Part shown: positions 24,922-38,348 of the stretch, one piece after another
Numbering within the stretch: the first letter of the stretch is position 1
Layout: every line of letters begins with the position of its first letter
Assembly: GCA_950295325.1 (NCBI GenBank)
Contig: OX485806.1
Location: 1,550,001 to 1,614,000 of the forward strand
Direction: 5' to 3'
DNA length: 64,000 bases
Origin: Polytrichum commune
Taxonomy: Eukaryota > Streptophyta > Polytrichopsida > Polytrichales > Polytrichaceae
Made by a program: the position numbers and the translations under genes
The notes under the pieces: model-generated
What the model saw: the letters and a program-made list of their open reading frames with translations, nothing else
Databases searched by the model: none
Told to the model about the DNA's origin: nothing

Positions 24922-27900
24922 TCGGTGCCTACAAAGCTTGGATCTTTATTGTCCTTTGGAGAAATGTTTGGAGTTTTTAAACGGTCAAAGCTCCAAGCTC
25001 TCAAAGTGCGGGACCGATGAACAAGTACTTAACACATGCTATTATAGTGTTTGAGCTAAAATAGTATTTTGGACCATGGTGTCCAGTTCGCTCCATGGAA
25101 GTTGGTCCTTTCTTTGTTGACATAAAATAACAATTGGAATCATGATACGTTTCATAGATTTAGTTCTTATGTCAAAAAAAGAGGGAAAAAATAAACATTT
25201 GAAATTTGGTGGTTGGCTTTGAGATGTGTTTTTGGGAATGTCAACTATGGTGCAATTTCTAGGCAAGTTTTCATTCAAAAGTTGAGCAACGTGGACACAT
25301 GACATGCGTTATATAGTGTGAAGACCTTCGTGTGTGTCAACAATTAAGAGCATATGTGTGAGAAATGTTGATTAAGTGTTTATCATAAGAAAGAGTTGTT
25401 TGTTTGTACGTTGTTGCATACATCAGTTTCAATCGGCACCAAAAAACATTTTCCCCTCGTGACAGTTTCACATCTATAGCAACCATTCACTACATACTCA
25501 TTGGTGATTTATGATATTACTGATGGTTTGTTTGGTTTGGTTATCAAATTATTCGTAACATGAGATGTTGGAGTTCATTACAATACAAACTTCCCGCAAT
25601 CTAGCAATTAGAAACACATAGTCGAGAACCATTTAAAAACGCATAACAATATCGAACATTATCTTTTATTTTAATTAACTCAAGGCCCTAATGTGCTCAT
25701 GATAAGATCTTTTTTATCATCACTAGGTTGGTTTTTGGCCTCAGGCAAACATGTGTCACAAAGTGTTGGCACCAAACTATTGGATCACAAGAAGGATCAT
25801 GCCAACACCGTAGGTGATAAGCAAGTTCGGCACTTTGGTGTTGAAATGCTGATTTTTTGAGGTGACATATGATATTTTGCAGAGGTTAGGAAACACGACA
25901 TGTGGCACTTTGCTCAAGATTTGAATTAACTTTTTTTTGTCAAACTTGCATATCACCTATGGCAACTTGGTTGGTCGAGCTTCACCTCCAACTTCCAAGT
26001 GGTGTGGGTTTCATTCGTCACCGATGGATCACCAACTCTTACCAAGAAGTCATTGGATCAACCAATCATCGAAACAACGGAAACTAATTTAAGGATACAT
26101 TTATATGTGCAATTAGGTTGCCCCGCATTAAAGTATTAACACTCCACACTAATTTCAATATTTACTATCACACGACAAAATCCAATGAGTGTTTTAAATG
26201 TGGTTTCTATACAGATGAACAAACAAAGTTATAAGTATTGTGATATAGTTTTGACCCAAGGTAATTTGCATGGGCAAATAGGCAACCTATTTGCACGTAT
26301 CGTTGAGTAGGAAAAGGACGACAATCAACTATAGGTTTCATGGACGTGATCGTTATAAAATTTTAGCCTCTTAATCAAAGTACAATGCTGACCCGATTGC
26401 ACTTTCATATTGGATGAAAAGAAACGCACTTTGCACATTCTTTGCACCACACAAGAAAACAAAACTTCCTATAACCCCCTCCCCCCCCCCCCCAAGCTGA
26501 TATTTTGTAAACACGAACTCATCAACCCACACTAAGTGTCTTGCAGTCGTCAAGGTGACAACTAGAGAGGATGTCACACAACACTTGATGCTACACGACA
26601 TGTCATGAAATCCACTTTAATTTATGTGGCACACCAACATAAATACCACACTAAATCCATTATTTAGTTCAGTTCTTTTTTGATTTTTTTGAGGGTGGTA
26701 GTGAGATGACTCTCTTGTCACCCATGCGAGCATAGACAAGAGGCGGAAAATGTTGACTTTATATATACCTGCAAAAAAGGCATCGAACGTGGAGTCGCAA
26801 TAGCCCAATCACAACCCTATTTTATTTTATTTGAAAGGGCAAAAAGCTAGATTGGGGTTATAAAAGAACTTCAATGTTTCACCATTTTCATGGATAAAAT
26901 CGCTAAAGAAATCCCAACAATGGATGAAGTCGACAAATTTGGAATGGATGTGTCTGTGGTGGGATGGAATTTGAGCATATAATCCATACGCGATTTCATC
27001 ATGCCGATGATTGTCACCATTTCAACTCTCCTAAAAATTCAAGAAAGATAAAGAAGCTCGGAGATTCCCAAGGAGACATGGATGAAAGAAAGGAAGAGAA
27101 TGTGATTTACGAGTCGAGTGGATGGCAAATGCTCGACTTTCAAAGGATGTGGTCTTGAAGCTCCCAAATGCATGCTCATGGCTCATACCTTAGGTTCACA
27201 TCACACTCATGTGACGCCGCAAGAGAATTTTGCTTTCTTTCAAAATCAAATTGTATCCTCCCAACAAAGAATATTACCATGTCCCCTACTACTTATAGGG
27301 CTACAACAAATGATACGGAGAAAGTATGCCTTTGTTCTTTGTAGTACAATCTAACCTACACGTTACAACACTCGATTCTACAACACCTCGAGCATACAAT
27401 GCAATTGCCATCACCCAAACTTTCTAGTGTTGATTTTCCTTCACACTTTGATTACAACGCTCGTAGTACGAGACTTCTTAGGTTCAACTTTTCTTATACT
27501 AAATGTAATGTACGTGCATAAGTGGTGGGACCCACATATATCTCAAAGTTCATATATGATTAGTACTTTGAACATGCAGGAGAATTTTTGGAGAACGTTG
27601 TAAACATCGAGGAACTTTGAAAACGTGTTTCTTCAATAAAAAAAATGTTCTTCATACTTAAGTATCTTCATAATGTATGAAAAGAAGATGATATTTTACA
27701 TTGAAATACGCCGTTTTCTTGAGAAATCTCGATAGTATGACATTTGAAACCGAAATGTCACATTTATCGTGAAAACCACATGCGGATAACACGACGCTTT
27801 TTCTTGCGCGACCAAACGTGTCTTAATAAAGAGGGAGAAAAGTACAAATGTAGTAAGGAGCGATGTTTCCTTCCATGCACTTCCTTTTATATATTGAGGC

Positions 27901-28799
27901 TCGGAAGTGGGAATCCGGGCCCTCTATCTCAAATAGTGGAAAGCCCTATTTCAAGGGCAATGTGGATATGGAGTGCGTGTTGACCGAAAAGTGAATTTAA
28001 GTAACTAGGGAGGGTTTCAAGTTGACTTACTTTTGATAAACCTGGGCGGAATCTTAATTATTCAAGGCAGATTGGCAAACAATGTGGATCGTTCACAAGT
28101 ACTAATTAAGGGCCACTTCACACACGAGGCTGAGAGCCCGTGACCACCACACTTCAAGCACTCTCATTGGTGGAAAAGGGGGAGCCAGTCCAAGTTCGCT
28201 ACTTCACACTACGCTTGAGGGACCAACGGAGTATGTGAATGCAAGATGCATGTAAAGTCTACATGGAGTCCTACATGGCATCGAATGGATCATGTTTCAT
28301 GGTCTCGTCGTAAATAAACAAAGCACGTGAATGGTATTCTTAAAACATATGAAGACATATGTGGAAAGCGATGCAAACGATTGACCTTTTTTACCAACAC
28401 ATTTTATGAACATGACATAGTGGAGGAAGTTTTAGACTTTAGATTCACGACAACGGTGCTATGAACAATGTGATTAGGGTTAGGTAAAAACCGGTCCCCC
28501 GCCCTGCCCCACCCTCCCCGTAGGTTTACTACCATAACTTGGATTCACTTGAAAATTTTGAAGTCGCTTGTGTTGACTCCAAAATGAAACATGCCTAAAA
28601 AACAAATCTCGGACCTAAAAGGGGTTCCCAACGTTTTCACCTTCAACTTACAATGATGGGCACGGGATCCTATGCCCTTGCCTGAGGCTTTAGGAGACAT
28701 GGCCTAGTACACTAAAATGTACCATTTCAATCCTTGCGTTTTACCCTTAGGGCGAAAGATGTGGACCTTGGTGGTAGAAGACTGTGACCTTGTAGTAGT

Positions 28800-29960
28800 T
28801 GCCAAGTTGGGCACCTTGTGAAGTAGGTCTTCTTCTAGCCTCCAAGAAAAGTAGCGATGCAATGGGCCCACCGGGGACTTAGAAAGGGGGGTTGAAGGAA
28901 AGCAAAGAAGGCCCGGTGGGGGCGGGGATCATTTTCCATGACCCATGTTGCACGGTCATGCTCATCTCGAAGGTGTGAGAACCTTCGGAAGGGGATGGTG
29001 GGATTGCGTGCTCTAGCTAGGAAGGAGGGCATCGGGCTTAGGGTTACGAAAAGGAGGAAGGGGGGGGGGGGGGGGCGAGACCTTCGATGTGTGATGAGGT
29101 CACGTAACTTAAGTTAAGGGCGGCATTCAAGGGGCGGGGGGAGGGGGTAGGGGGGAGTGGGTGTCACCTACTCGGTTCTTTCTTTCTCTCTCTCTCTTTC
29201 CCCCTTTCTTTTTTGGTTGGTTGGTTTGGAGGGAATGCTTCACCAAGAGATGGCGACGGTGGGGGCCGGTGGGGGGCCTTGAGTGTACGTCGTTTTTGTT
29301 TGGATGAGAAGCAACACGGAGTGGGCCTATGGGGTTTCCTCGGTGTGGGACGGATGAGAAGGCCCTAAACAAGGGGCCCTCTCCCACTTGTCGGATGTGG
29401 GCCTCCATCCGTGGATGAGAAAATGGTCCCGCCCCTCGAAGACTAAGCACCTCTCCTCGTCCTAGTCAACTTGGATGGGCCTCGCCTCTCCCGACGGGGT
29501 GGGTGTACCTAGAGCCATCACCTACCTACCCTCCCCTCCCCCCAAGCCCCCATACACACACCCCCTCCCTTCCCTTCCTTTCCTTTCCCAAAAGCTATTC
29601 TAAAGGGGGTTTCGGTGGTGGTGGGGTGCTCTTCGGGTGTTGGGGGTTCGATGCCGGGCAAATAAAAACAAACGGAAGAAAAGACCCGCATCGGGTGCCG
29701 CGGTGCATGTTTGGGAGGGGAGGGGTACTTAAGGTGAGGAAGTTAGAAAAGGGCCGGGCGTAGACCGCGTGTGAGGGGTGAGTGTGACTTGCGTGGTGCT
29801 TGAAGGGAAGATGATAGGCCTCAAAAAGCTTCGAGGTGTGATGCTTCTTTTGTATGCATTCGAGGGCCCCAACCCCCCCCCCCCCCCCACCATTACCACC
29901 ACCACCACCAAAGTTAGAAGGCTCAAGGTAACTTGTGTGAAACTCTCGTGTATTGAATTT
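28800..29960. other. GC-rich patch with long G and C homopolymers
   Basis: This 1.1 kb patch is far more G/C-rich than its surroundings. It contains a run of 16 G at 29060-29075 and 16 C at 29873-29888, plus many shorter G-runs at 29135-29300 and C-runs at 29520-29580. Several frames of 65-130 codons arise on both strands from the skewed composition. Their translations are Gly/Pro-rich with no domain, so I do not call a gene. Confidence 0.55.
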
Positions 29961-31610
29961 TTTTTCATTGTGCACGAAGAGTAAAGGCCACATAAAAGAA
30001 AGGTGACATGTGCATTTAGAAAATTAAGATCAACTAACACAGACACCCCATAATATTATTCAGATCCATAACAATTTGAATGTGGGAATATCAAAGAACA
30101 TTCAATGGAATAATGTCGGTCTCATAGGACAATGTGATGGATTTGAATAATGTTATGACACATACACATCGTTACTTAAATCTCGCTCTTTGAGGAGCCG
30201 ACATTAGAAATCAAATGAGGATACTACAAACCAACATCTTATTCAACTAGGAAAAGGGTTTAAAATGTGCATTTTGTTGCCAAACTTGCTTAGACTTCCA
30301 AATTGCTCTCAATAATGTGGAAAGTGGAGAGATTATTGGCTAATTATGTTGGCTAGACTTTTGAGCATATAAATTGGTCCTAACTCCAATAGAGTTATCC
30401 GTAAAGTCTCTCAAAGAGGGATGAAACCATGGGTTTGATCGAGAAAACTTTATATTTAGAGCTCGTTAGCTCGTCGTACATTGGAGTCTATTTTAAAAGT
30501 TGGGTGAAATTTTATGGGACCTCCTCTCTCCACCTCTCAAACTCTAAGAGAATATTAAGATATAACATGGGACCCACCATCTTCGATACCGGATTGTCCT
30601 ATGCAAGGCTAGCTTGGCTCACCCATCCTAGTAGGATAAGTTAGAAAGTTTGTTTTTTAATAGCCCAACACCACTCTTTGTGGATGGTCATTTAAGCATT
30701 AAGAAACCTTGGGTGACTTTGTGTTAATTCTCAAAAACTCAAGGTTTTGAGACTAAACCCATGGTTTTGTCTCCTTCACTTTACAAATAACTCTAATATC
30801 ATTTATTTTTTTAGAACTCCATGTATTTAAACAAAACCACACAAACAATGCTTCTTTTTGCACATGTCGCAAGCCAAAAGAAAGGCATATAAATTCTAAA
30901 ATCGATCTTGCCCATTGAAAGAAGAGCAAAAATTTTAAAATGCCCATCGCATGGAAAGGAAAAAAAATGAAAATGAAAATTAAAAAATCAAAAGAAAGGT
31001 CCCCTCAACATGTTAACCATATCCCATACCTATGGGCAAACAATGTTGTATCCTGTAATATATAAGCCATAGTTTGCTTTCATAGTTACTTAGGAGATAC
31101 GAATCAACTTCTACACTTGTAAGTGATCACCTAACTAAAACCCAATTTGAGTTTGTGTTGAATTGTCAATGTGATTGTGATAGCAACGAGAGATAATATA
31201 TGTGTAGAAAAGTAATTTACACGATCCTTACCTACCTTTAGGCCACTAAATTATGTTCTAGTCAACTAAAATGTCATCTTCTTTATAATTTCGCTTCAAA
31301 CTTGGCTTGGGATGAACTCTCATCAAAGGATTTATGCTTGATGGTTGTTCCACAAACCACAGTGTGTTTGTAAATCATAGCACAAGATTTCATGCTTTAC
31401 CTAATTTATACAAGAATGTTTTTTGATTGACTTGTTTTAAACGCTTCAAGATTTGTCCATTTAAAGTATTATCCAAGTGATGAAGAAGTTCATATAACTA
31501 TGTCACTGCAATGGTTGGAGAGATTGATCAGAAAAAAATGGATTAACAGCGGTTGCCAATGATGCAAGTTGAGCTGAGTTGCTTGAATTTATGAACACAA
31601 ATCATCCTAT

Positions 31611-31891
31611 GAGGCATGGCAATTTTGTGGGGGCATCAACGAGTGGTATGCCAATTGGCCACATCTCATGAAGCTCCGGCAAAAAATGCTTGTCATTCCC
31701 TCAAGCATTATAATATGTGAAAGGGGATGCTCAAAACAATATGATGTCAAGAGCCACTTGCAAGCTTCAATAAGTCATACACTTTGGATACTTTGATGCG
31801 AGTATCACTATGCAAGATAGAAGTGGAGAATATGGATTAGAGGGCAGTATTTGACTTATGGCGCAACATGAAGAATCGAGGAGTTCTTTAA
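31611..31891 (+). pseudogene. hAT transposase C-terminal remnant
   Basis: Read in frame, this encodes EAWQFCGGINEWYANWP, then HLMKLRQKMLVIPSS, then ICERGCSKQYDVKSHLQAS. After a frameshift near 31784 it continues LDTLMRVSLCKIEVENMD, a TAG stop, then RAVFDLWRNMKNRGVL. The L-x-x-IPSS-x-x-x-CERxxSKQ block followed by K-S-H-L is the plant hAT C-terminal dimerisation region. One frameshift and one in-frame stop show that it is dead. No intact core is visible upstream. It differs from the minus-strand hAT fragment at 1962-2291, so at least two hAT lineages left remains here. Confidence 0.75.
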
Positions 31892-32859
31892 TTTGAACTA
31901 AATATTATAGATATTTATATTTTCTCTATATTTATATTTTAAAAATATGCTTTCATCTTCAAATTTATGTGGAAAGTTATGATTTTCTCAACCCGTCATT
32001 TCAAAAATAGTTTTTGATGTCGTCCATCACATTGGAAGACCCAACAAAAAAGAAAAGTAACCCCTCAAATGAAATGAAGGTGGGACTCATCAAAAAGTAG
32101 CACTGCACACGACTCATAGTTAAGTTACATACCTGTAAGTTGTCAGCTATCATTGTCACTAGCTTTATATGGAGAAGTAAGTTAACCACATCATTGTACA
32201 AAGTACTTGAGAACTATTTAGTGTGTCTCTTCCCAAACCTCAAGGTCAAAAGCCTCGTATATATGGCAACTCCAGTTCCCATGCCAGCACGAATAAGACA
32301 AGCGGGTCCTAATTAATTAAACGCACACCTTTTCCTCTCCTCTGCACCCACTCCTCCTAGGACACAAAACACGCAATTAGTGCAAGATGATTAATTAGCA
32401 AATCTAAATCGCCCCCATAGCCACTTTCCTCACAGTGTTCGGAGCTCCTAGCTAGCTAGAGTGCCGGACACTCATAAACTATGATCGGGGAGAACCAGCA
32501 GTTAGTTACAGATGAACCGGTTGAAGTTCAAGACTTCAAGAGAATTACCGATCGTTTAAGAGGAATCTATAGAAGAATATATCCAAATTTAATAAAGGAG
32601 AACCGAAGGATGTCAACATGTAACTGGTTGGACTTGCAAACACTAGGATCTCAACCGATTATGCCCAAAAATCTCCCCGATCACTGCTTATAAAGCTAGC
32701 AAACTATGGCACGCACACCCATGACGCACCCCACTCAAGAAAATCATCAGTTTGTGCTGGGGTTAGAGATCCCGATTTAGTCCACTGCACTGAAACTGGG
32801 ATGAATCAACAACCCAGTAGTAATCCATCAGCAACCACGTTTTTACTATTACCCCTCGA

Positions 32860-33760
32860 TCGGTGTTAGGAAAAACCAGGCTCCCGCTCGTCCCCCCCCC
32901 CCCCCCGCCTCCCTTTTCACGCCCCTCAATAATGAATTGGGGGAAAGGCGGAATATGCACCCCCGATGATTGGGCCTCCGATGCACCGAGGTCACATGAA
33001 TGGGGCCTCGGGCCTCCGGCTATGGGGCCCAACGAGGGGCCTCCCGCTACCTACTACCCACGAGGACGGTGGGTTCGTTCACGAGGAAAGTGCGGACCCT
33101 TCAATCCTCCCATTCACCTATTGGAGGGTGGGGCATATGATATATGTAAGGCAAGGCAAGGCAAGACTAGGCTAAGGCGAAGGCTACAAGTTAAAGGGGT
33201 GGTGGGGTGGGGGGGGGGGGTCTCCTAGCCCACCACGTCTCCAAAGGTGTCGACCTCCCAACTCGATAAAGACCGGCTAGTGGGCCAACATCCATCCATC
33301 CAAAAGATGCCCCGTCCATGCCGTCCGTCCACCCACCCCCCACTCGAGGAAGGGCCGGATTGGTTGGCTACGTTTATTCCTTATGTAATACTTATATGTA
33401 TCCAACAAACCCCCCCCCCCCCCCCACCCCACCCCACCAACGTCGAGCCAAGACATGCCATGAGACGAGCCTATAGTATCACCTTGAATATTGTCCCCAA
33501 TGAGAAAGGGAGGGGGGGGGGGCTTCCCCACGGTGGGCCCCCTCTTGAAGTCCGTTCCGGATGGATGTTCCAAGTATCATTCATCCGTGTCCGTGTCTTC
33601 TTTTTTATACCTAATACTTATCCGGGATGGGTGAGTCCGATCCCGAGGAGTGACCTAGTGGGAGGGGGGTTGAGTTTTTTAAATGGTTTCCTTTGTTTCA
33701 GAGATCGTCTTACATTGGATGGGGCCCTAGCTAGTGCCTCACCCCCTCGTATCTTGGAGT
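32860..33760. other. GC-rich patch with homopolymers, no gene
   Basis: Like the 28.8 kb patch, it holds runs of 15 C at 32892-32906, 12 G at 33209-33220, 16 C at 33410-33425 and 11 G at 33512-33522. The longest frame is 191 codons on the plus strand at 33247-33822, but its translation is a Pro/Gly/Arg string without a domain, and an overlapping antisense frame exists. A short GGCAA repeat lies at about 33149-33170. Confidence 0.55.
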
Positions 33761-35438
33761 GTAAATATGATATGTGTGTGGTGTACTATGTAGGCTATGT
33801 AGGTAGTAGCTGTGCATTTTAAGCCCAATTTTAGCAACCCATAGTAAGCATATATAAGCGGTGGAGGTTGACTCACGGATCACAAACGGGAAGGGGGACC
33901 GACGACGTGTGGGGGGTGGGGGGGCTTGACTCTTGGAGCGAGGGATGGCGGGGTTTCAAGTGTAAGTACACCGTTTATGGTATTTAATGTCACTCAATGC
34001 TCGAAGTTACACAATGCTAAGGGAATGTGATTTTTGACCATGTAGAGTGATTTAAGGTTGAGACATCTGTAACCAATCAAATAAGAGAGTTTGCATGTGT
34101 TTGGGAGGGGTAATAGTAGGGGGGTTGTTTTTCTTGCGAAGAGAAACAATTCTAAGGAGACTGTATTTTTCTTTTTTCTTTTCAAATTCACAAACAAGGA
34201 AGTTGTTACAAATTTCGATATGTAGGTTAACACATGGTCGATCTGTAGGTTAACCCATAATTGGTCATCTAAATGCTAATGCTTGGATACGATAGTTGTC
34301 AAAACTCTTGTGAGGGTAATCAATCACAATTCGCCACCGAATAAACCTTAACGCCGTTCGCCAAAAAATATATAAATCTCATCCATGTTGGCATTACATG
34401 ACCCTAGTGAGCAATTAAATGGACATGGTCGACTATGGATGCCTCAACTGCACATTGGATAATGTCCATATCACCCTACTAAATCTTCGGTGCTATAGTT
34501 TGAAATTTATGATAATGAATGTTAGCATTATGTAATTCCAAACAACAAGTGACATTAAATACCATAAACGACATAGCTTATTAGCAACAATTGTGACTAG
34601 AGCCAAGTTCTTGTGAGTTTGGACCTCGGAATATCATTCAACTGAGTTTGTATGCCAAGTGGGGCTGGGAACAAACCAAATTCTATCTAGAATTATACTT
34701 TATTTAATTTCACAATAGAACAATACGTTGGCATATTCAGGTTGCAAAAACATGGGTGAAATAGTGTATTGGTATTATTAGAATGGAATAGTTGATAACA
34801 TCCAAACAATGTAATGCCTCGAGGCCATTAGGTTAAGCTTAAATTGACCAACCCATGGTGGGGCCCATCGACACTTTGTATTAATAATAGCGTACAGCCA
34901 ATAGGGTTCAAGTACCACCCACTTTTTATATGGATTCCTAGGGGATTGTGGGCCATTTGGCTTGACTTCCAAGGGTCCGCGGTTGTTTCACGATCGCATG
35001 CAATCTTAATCCTTGGAAGTTGGGACCAAGTTTGGCTCAAAGGTAAGTGGGGCTAATTTGGTTACTTATCTTTATCGGACACCTCCATATGAGGGAGGGG
35101 TGGTTAGTTGTGGATCTAAGAATGGACATTAAAAGAACATGTGCTTAAAAAAACTTGTTAAACCATGTGTTTAAAATTTGTTAATCATTATAGGTTCAAT
35201 AGTCAAGATAGTTGGGGGGGAGGGGGTAAGATCTACGTGGCCTACTTATGATTTAATGTCAATGAACTTGATAAAATAACAATTCAAGACTAGTATCAAA
35301 AAAATGACAGGATTGGTCATGGCTTCTTCAAATACATTTTAGTGGACGCACAAAATTCCAACCTCGCGAATATGAGTAGTATAAAGTAGCAAACAACAAA
35401 GAAGAACCAAATAAAGCTCATCCACCTTACTTAGCTTA

Positions 35439-35930
35439 GGGGCGCCTCACACTATGGCCGAAGGTCAAGAGGCCGAGAGGCCATCGATTTCCACCAATCA
35501 TATTGCAAGAAACCAAGAGTTTGGCCTCTCGACCCTTCACACTAAGGCCAAAGTCCAAAGGCCGTCGCAATTTTAAATGCTTATTTTTTGAAGAAGGCGA
35601 CAAACTCTCGAAGGAAGTTTGGGTCGGACAGGGATGGAAACCCAAACTATGGTCGAGAGGCCATCGATTTTTTCCATTAAAAAATCAATCATTGACAAGA
35701 TCTCGGCCATTAGATTGGAGGGGTTGTTTTGGGCAAGGAATAAAGTGGGATGCTCCTTTGGGTTTGGACTTTGGGCTTGGTCTTTGAAGGCTTCCCACTA
35801 TGCCTGGCCCAAGGCTCCACTTACTATATTTTATTGGCCATTTTCAGCCCATTTCTTTGGACTCTCAACAAAGTTTGGCCACTCAATCCCATGGCCTCTC
35901 AACTTTGACGGCCATAGTGTGAAGCGGCCC
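35439..35930. mobile_element. Tourist/PIF-Harbinger-type MITE
   Basis: The 492 bp element is flanked by TTA on both sides (35436-35438 and 35931-35933), the usual PIF/Harbinger target duplication. The left end reads GGGGCGCCTCACACTATGGC and the reverse complement of the right end reads GGGCCGCTTCACACTATGGC, both continuing to GAGAGGCCA. A subterminal word GAGAGGCCATCGATTT occurs twice, near 35476 and 35656. The short frames inside are not related to a transposase, so it is non-autonomous. Confidence 0.85.
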
Positions 35931-36008
35931 TTAGAGCATCCCCACTCAGTGCCAACAAGAGGATACTTGTAACTTTACGACAAGTTCATTGGCATCCATT
36001 TGAGTTGG

Positions 36009-36462
36009 TATATTGATTATCCCAATTAGTATGTGTTGGCCTTTGAAGCTAGGGAATGCTAGAACCATTTAATGAGAATGTAATATTCTACCAAGCAAAG
36101 TCTTTTGTATGTTTTATAATATTTGAACAATGAACTTCATTAGTAAAGAATGAACTTCTGAGTAAGATGATATAATCAATGTCCGGGGAGGTTTTTGGGC
36201 ATAATAGGTTGAGGTCCTAGTGTTTCCAAGTCCAATTAGTTACATATTGACATCTTTCGGTTCTTCTTTACCAAATTGGAGCATATTCTCTAAACTCATC
36301 TAAAATGATTGGTAATTTTCATGAAGATTTGAACTTCAACCGGTTCTTATTCAAACTCAACTGGTTCATCTACAACTAGCAACCGGTTCTCCCCGTTCAT
36401 TGGTTATAATTGCACTACGTGACTTCGAATAATAACACGCACTAATTGGGATAATCAGTGTA
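36009..36462. mobile_element. MITE, family A copy 2
   Basis: The termini are TATATTGATTATCCCAATTA and, reverse-complemented from the right, TACACTGATTATCCCAATTA. The first half of its interior (GTAATATTCTACCAAGCAAA onward to TAGTAAAGAATGAACTTC) matches the reverse complement of copy 1 at 17693-17914. It is about 230 bp longer than copy 1, from an insertion or a deletion in copy 1. The frames inside are meaningless. Confidence 0.8.
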
Positions 36463-36569
36463 GTGGTTTATTATTCCCGACAAGTCGTGTGGTAGCGCCA
36501 AATATCAAGTGTAGTGGTCCTATGAATTGACATCTTTAATAAAACCATGTCCATTCATTTTGATTGTTA

Positions 36570-36640
36570 CTCCCTCTTGTCCCAATATAATTGTCCTACC
36601 CCCCAGAGGGGGTAGGACAATCGTTTTGGGACGGAGGGAG
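36570..36640. mobile_element. Miniature Stowaway-like hairpin element, 71 bp
   Basis: The left arm begins CTCCCTCTTGTCCCAATATA and the reverse complement of the right arm begins CTCCCTCCGTCCCAAAACGA. Both then share ATTGTCCTACCCCC, so nearly the whole element is one inverted repeat with almost no loop. CTCCCTCCGTCCCAAAA is the Stowaway (Tc1/mariner) terminal sequence common in plants. A TA precedes the left end. The right flank is TT, so the TA duplication is imperfect. Confidence 0.85.
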
Positions 36641-38348
36641 TTTATTGTTTCTTGTCCTTTGATTGCATTTATCGCATAGAGAACGTAGAGAGCTCCCTCT
36701 CAAGTCTCCATATGTTGCAGACTTTCGTGTAAAAAAAGGACGTGGTGCACTAGATTTCATGTATGACACTAATCTTGATCATAATGTACATGTTAACCAT
36801 AACTTTTAACTCACAAATTACAAGAAGGTGATTTGAAGCATTACGGCAAACAATTTTGTATAATACATATGAATCTAAAGTGCATAATAACCAAATTCAA
36901 GTCTAGGGATGTATGGATTCAACTATGACAAACTCCTTTGAAGAAGATTGTCTAGTGTCTTGATGTTCTGAGATTGAGTGTCCAAAGTCCTATTGTTGTA
37001 TATGGAACTTGTATTGAAAGTTTGCAACAAAAATTGAAGTAACAAATGAAATCAATTTGAATAAAAAAAACCCGTAAAGAAATCTTGGCAATATCTTCTT
37101 TTGTTAAAAACTAATGTACTTGTTAATCTTCATAATTGAGAAGTCAACGGTGGACTCTTCATTGGAATCCTAAATGACATGTGTGGGTCATTATGAAATT
37201 AAAGCCCTTGTATACGAGAAGTTTACATAGAAAAACAAGTGTATATGTACTAACGGCAATGCTAGGAAACGAACTCGTGTATTTCAATTTAATGTGGGAA
37301 ATGCCTCCACTACATATACAACATGTATATCATTAAACAAACAAGCCTTCATTACAAATGAAATCTACTTTCACTTTCCTACAAAAAAAAGTCATTTTCG
37401 TCGACAATGTGTAACTCAACGATTATATCAAATAATCAAAGACAAAACCACACTAGCTTAGCCACAAACCGGAGAGCATGTCTCAAGGAAGCCCACGATC
37501 GCTCAAGAACCTAGTTCGTAAAAACCGAGAACCCAAATGCAAACCCTAACAAGAAAATACATGGCAATCATCGAGGACTTTAATAATATGACAATAATGG
37601 ATGAAAACGTGAATTAAATGAAACTAACACATTCCTTGTCAATATTTCTCTAAATCTTAGGCCCCCTTTTATATGTTTGCCTTTACTTCATAAAAAATAA
37701 TAGCCTTTGTAGATGTACACACTATAGAAAAAATGATACATCTCCCTTATGTATAGCATGTACGTTAATGCCTTAAACAACACCCCTTCTTACACTCACG
37801 ATAGTTTGTACGTGATATGAAGATCCATCCCTTGACTTGAGAACACGCTTTGCATGGAGAGCCATTACTAGATACACAATTCTTGTGAACATAGCCTTAA
37901 AAATAAGTTGGATGTTTTTCATGTCATTTCAACACTTGAATCCGTCTTCTTATATGTGTGTATCAATGTAATTAAAGGGCACCTTGAAACCAAGGCCTAA
38001 ATTCTTGAAAAAAACAAAAATAAAATAAATTCCAACCGGGCTTTGAAGACTAGAATTTTTGTTCTTGCTAACTTCATCTATGGTTGCTTCTTAGAAGTCG
38101 GTCCCTTGTTGATTTATTAGTTAATTTATCTATGTTGGTCCTCATAATGAGATTCTGCAAACTTATCAAGGTGCAAATACTATGAAGTACATTGAGGAAT
38201 GTAATGTGCAATTATATGCAAAGTACGATATTTTAAACTCCTATCATTTCAACACAATTGTGTTTCTTATACCTTTGAACTTATTTAGACATATGTTGGT
38301 CCTTACACAATTTCACTAAATAATTGGTTTCCATGAATTGCTTGTGAA

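Larger units (their letters stand above)
17915..36008. other. Gene-poor, repeat-rich region
   Basis: About 18 kb is AT-rich with only short frames lacking recognisable domains; the most promising were read and rejected. Supported contents are listed separately: microsatellites, the 23.87-24.68 kb duplication, the C/G homopolymers, the hAT fragment at 31.6-31.9 kb and the Tourist-like MITE at 35.4 kb. A phrase of the form GTGTTRGGAAAAACC followed by a C-rich run recurs near 24664, 28475 and 32866 and may mark ends of a further repeat family. No LTR-retrotransposon gag/pol is visible. Confidence 0.55.

Noticed and set aside
33247..33822. 191-codon plus-strand frame
   Set aside because: Located in a homopolymer-rich GC patch, Pro/Gly/Arg string, with an antisense frame over the same bases.
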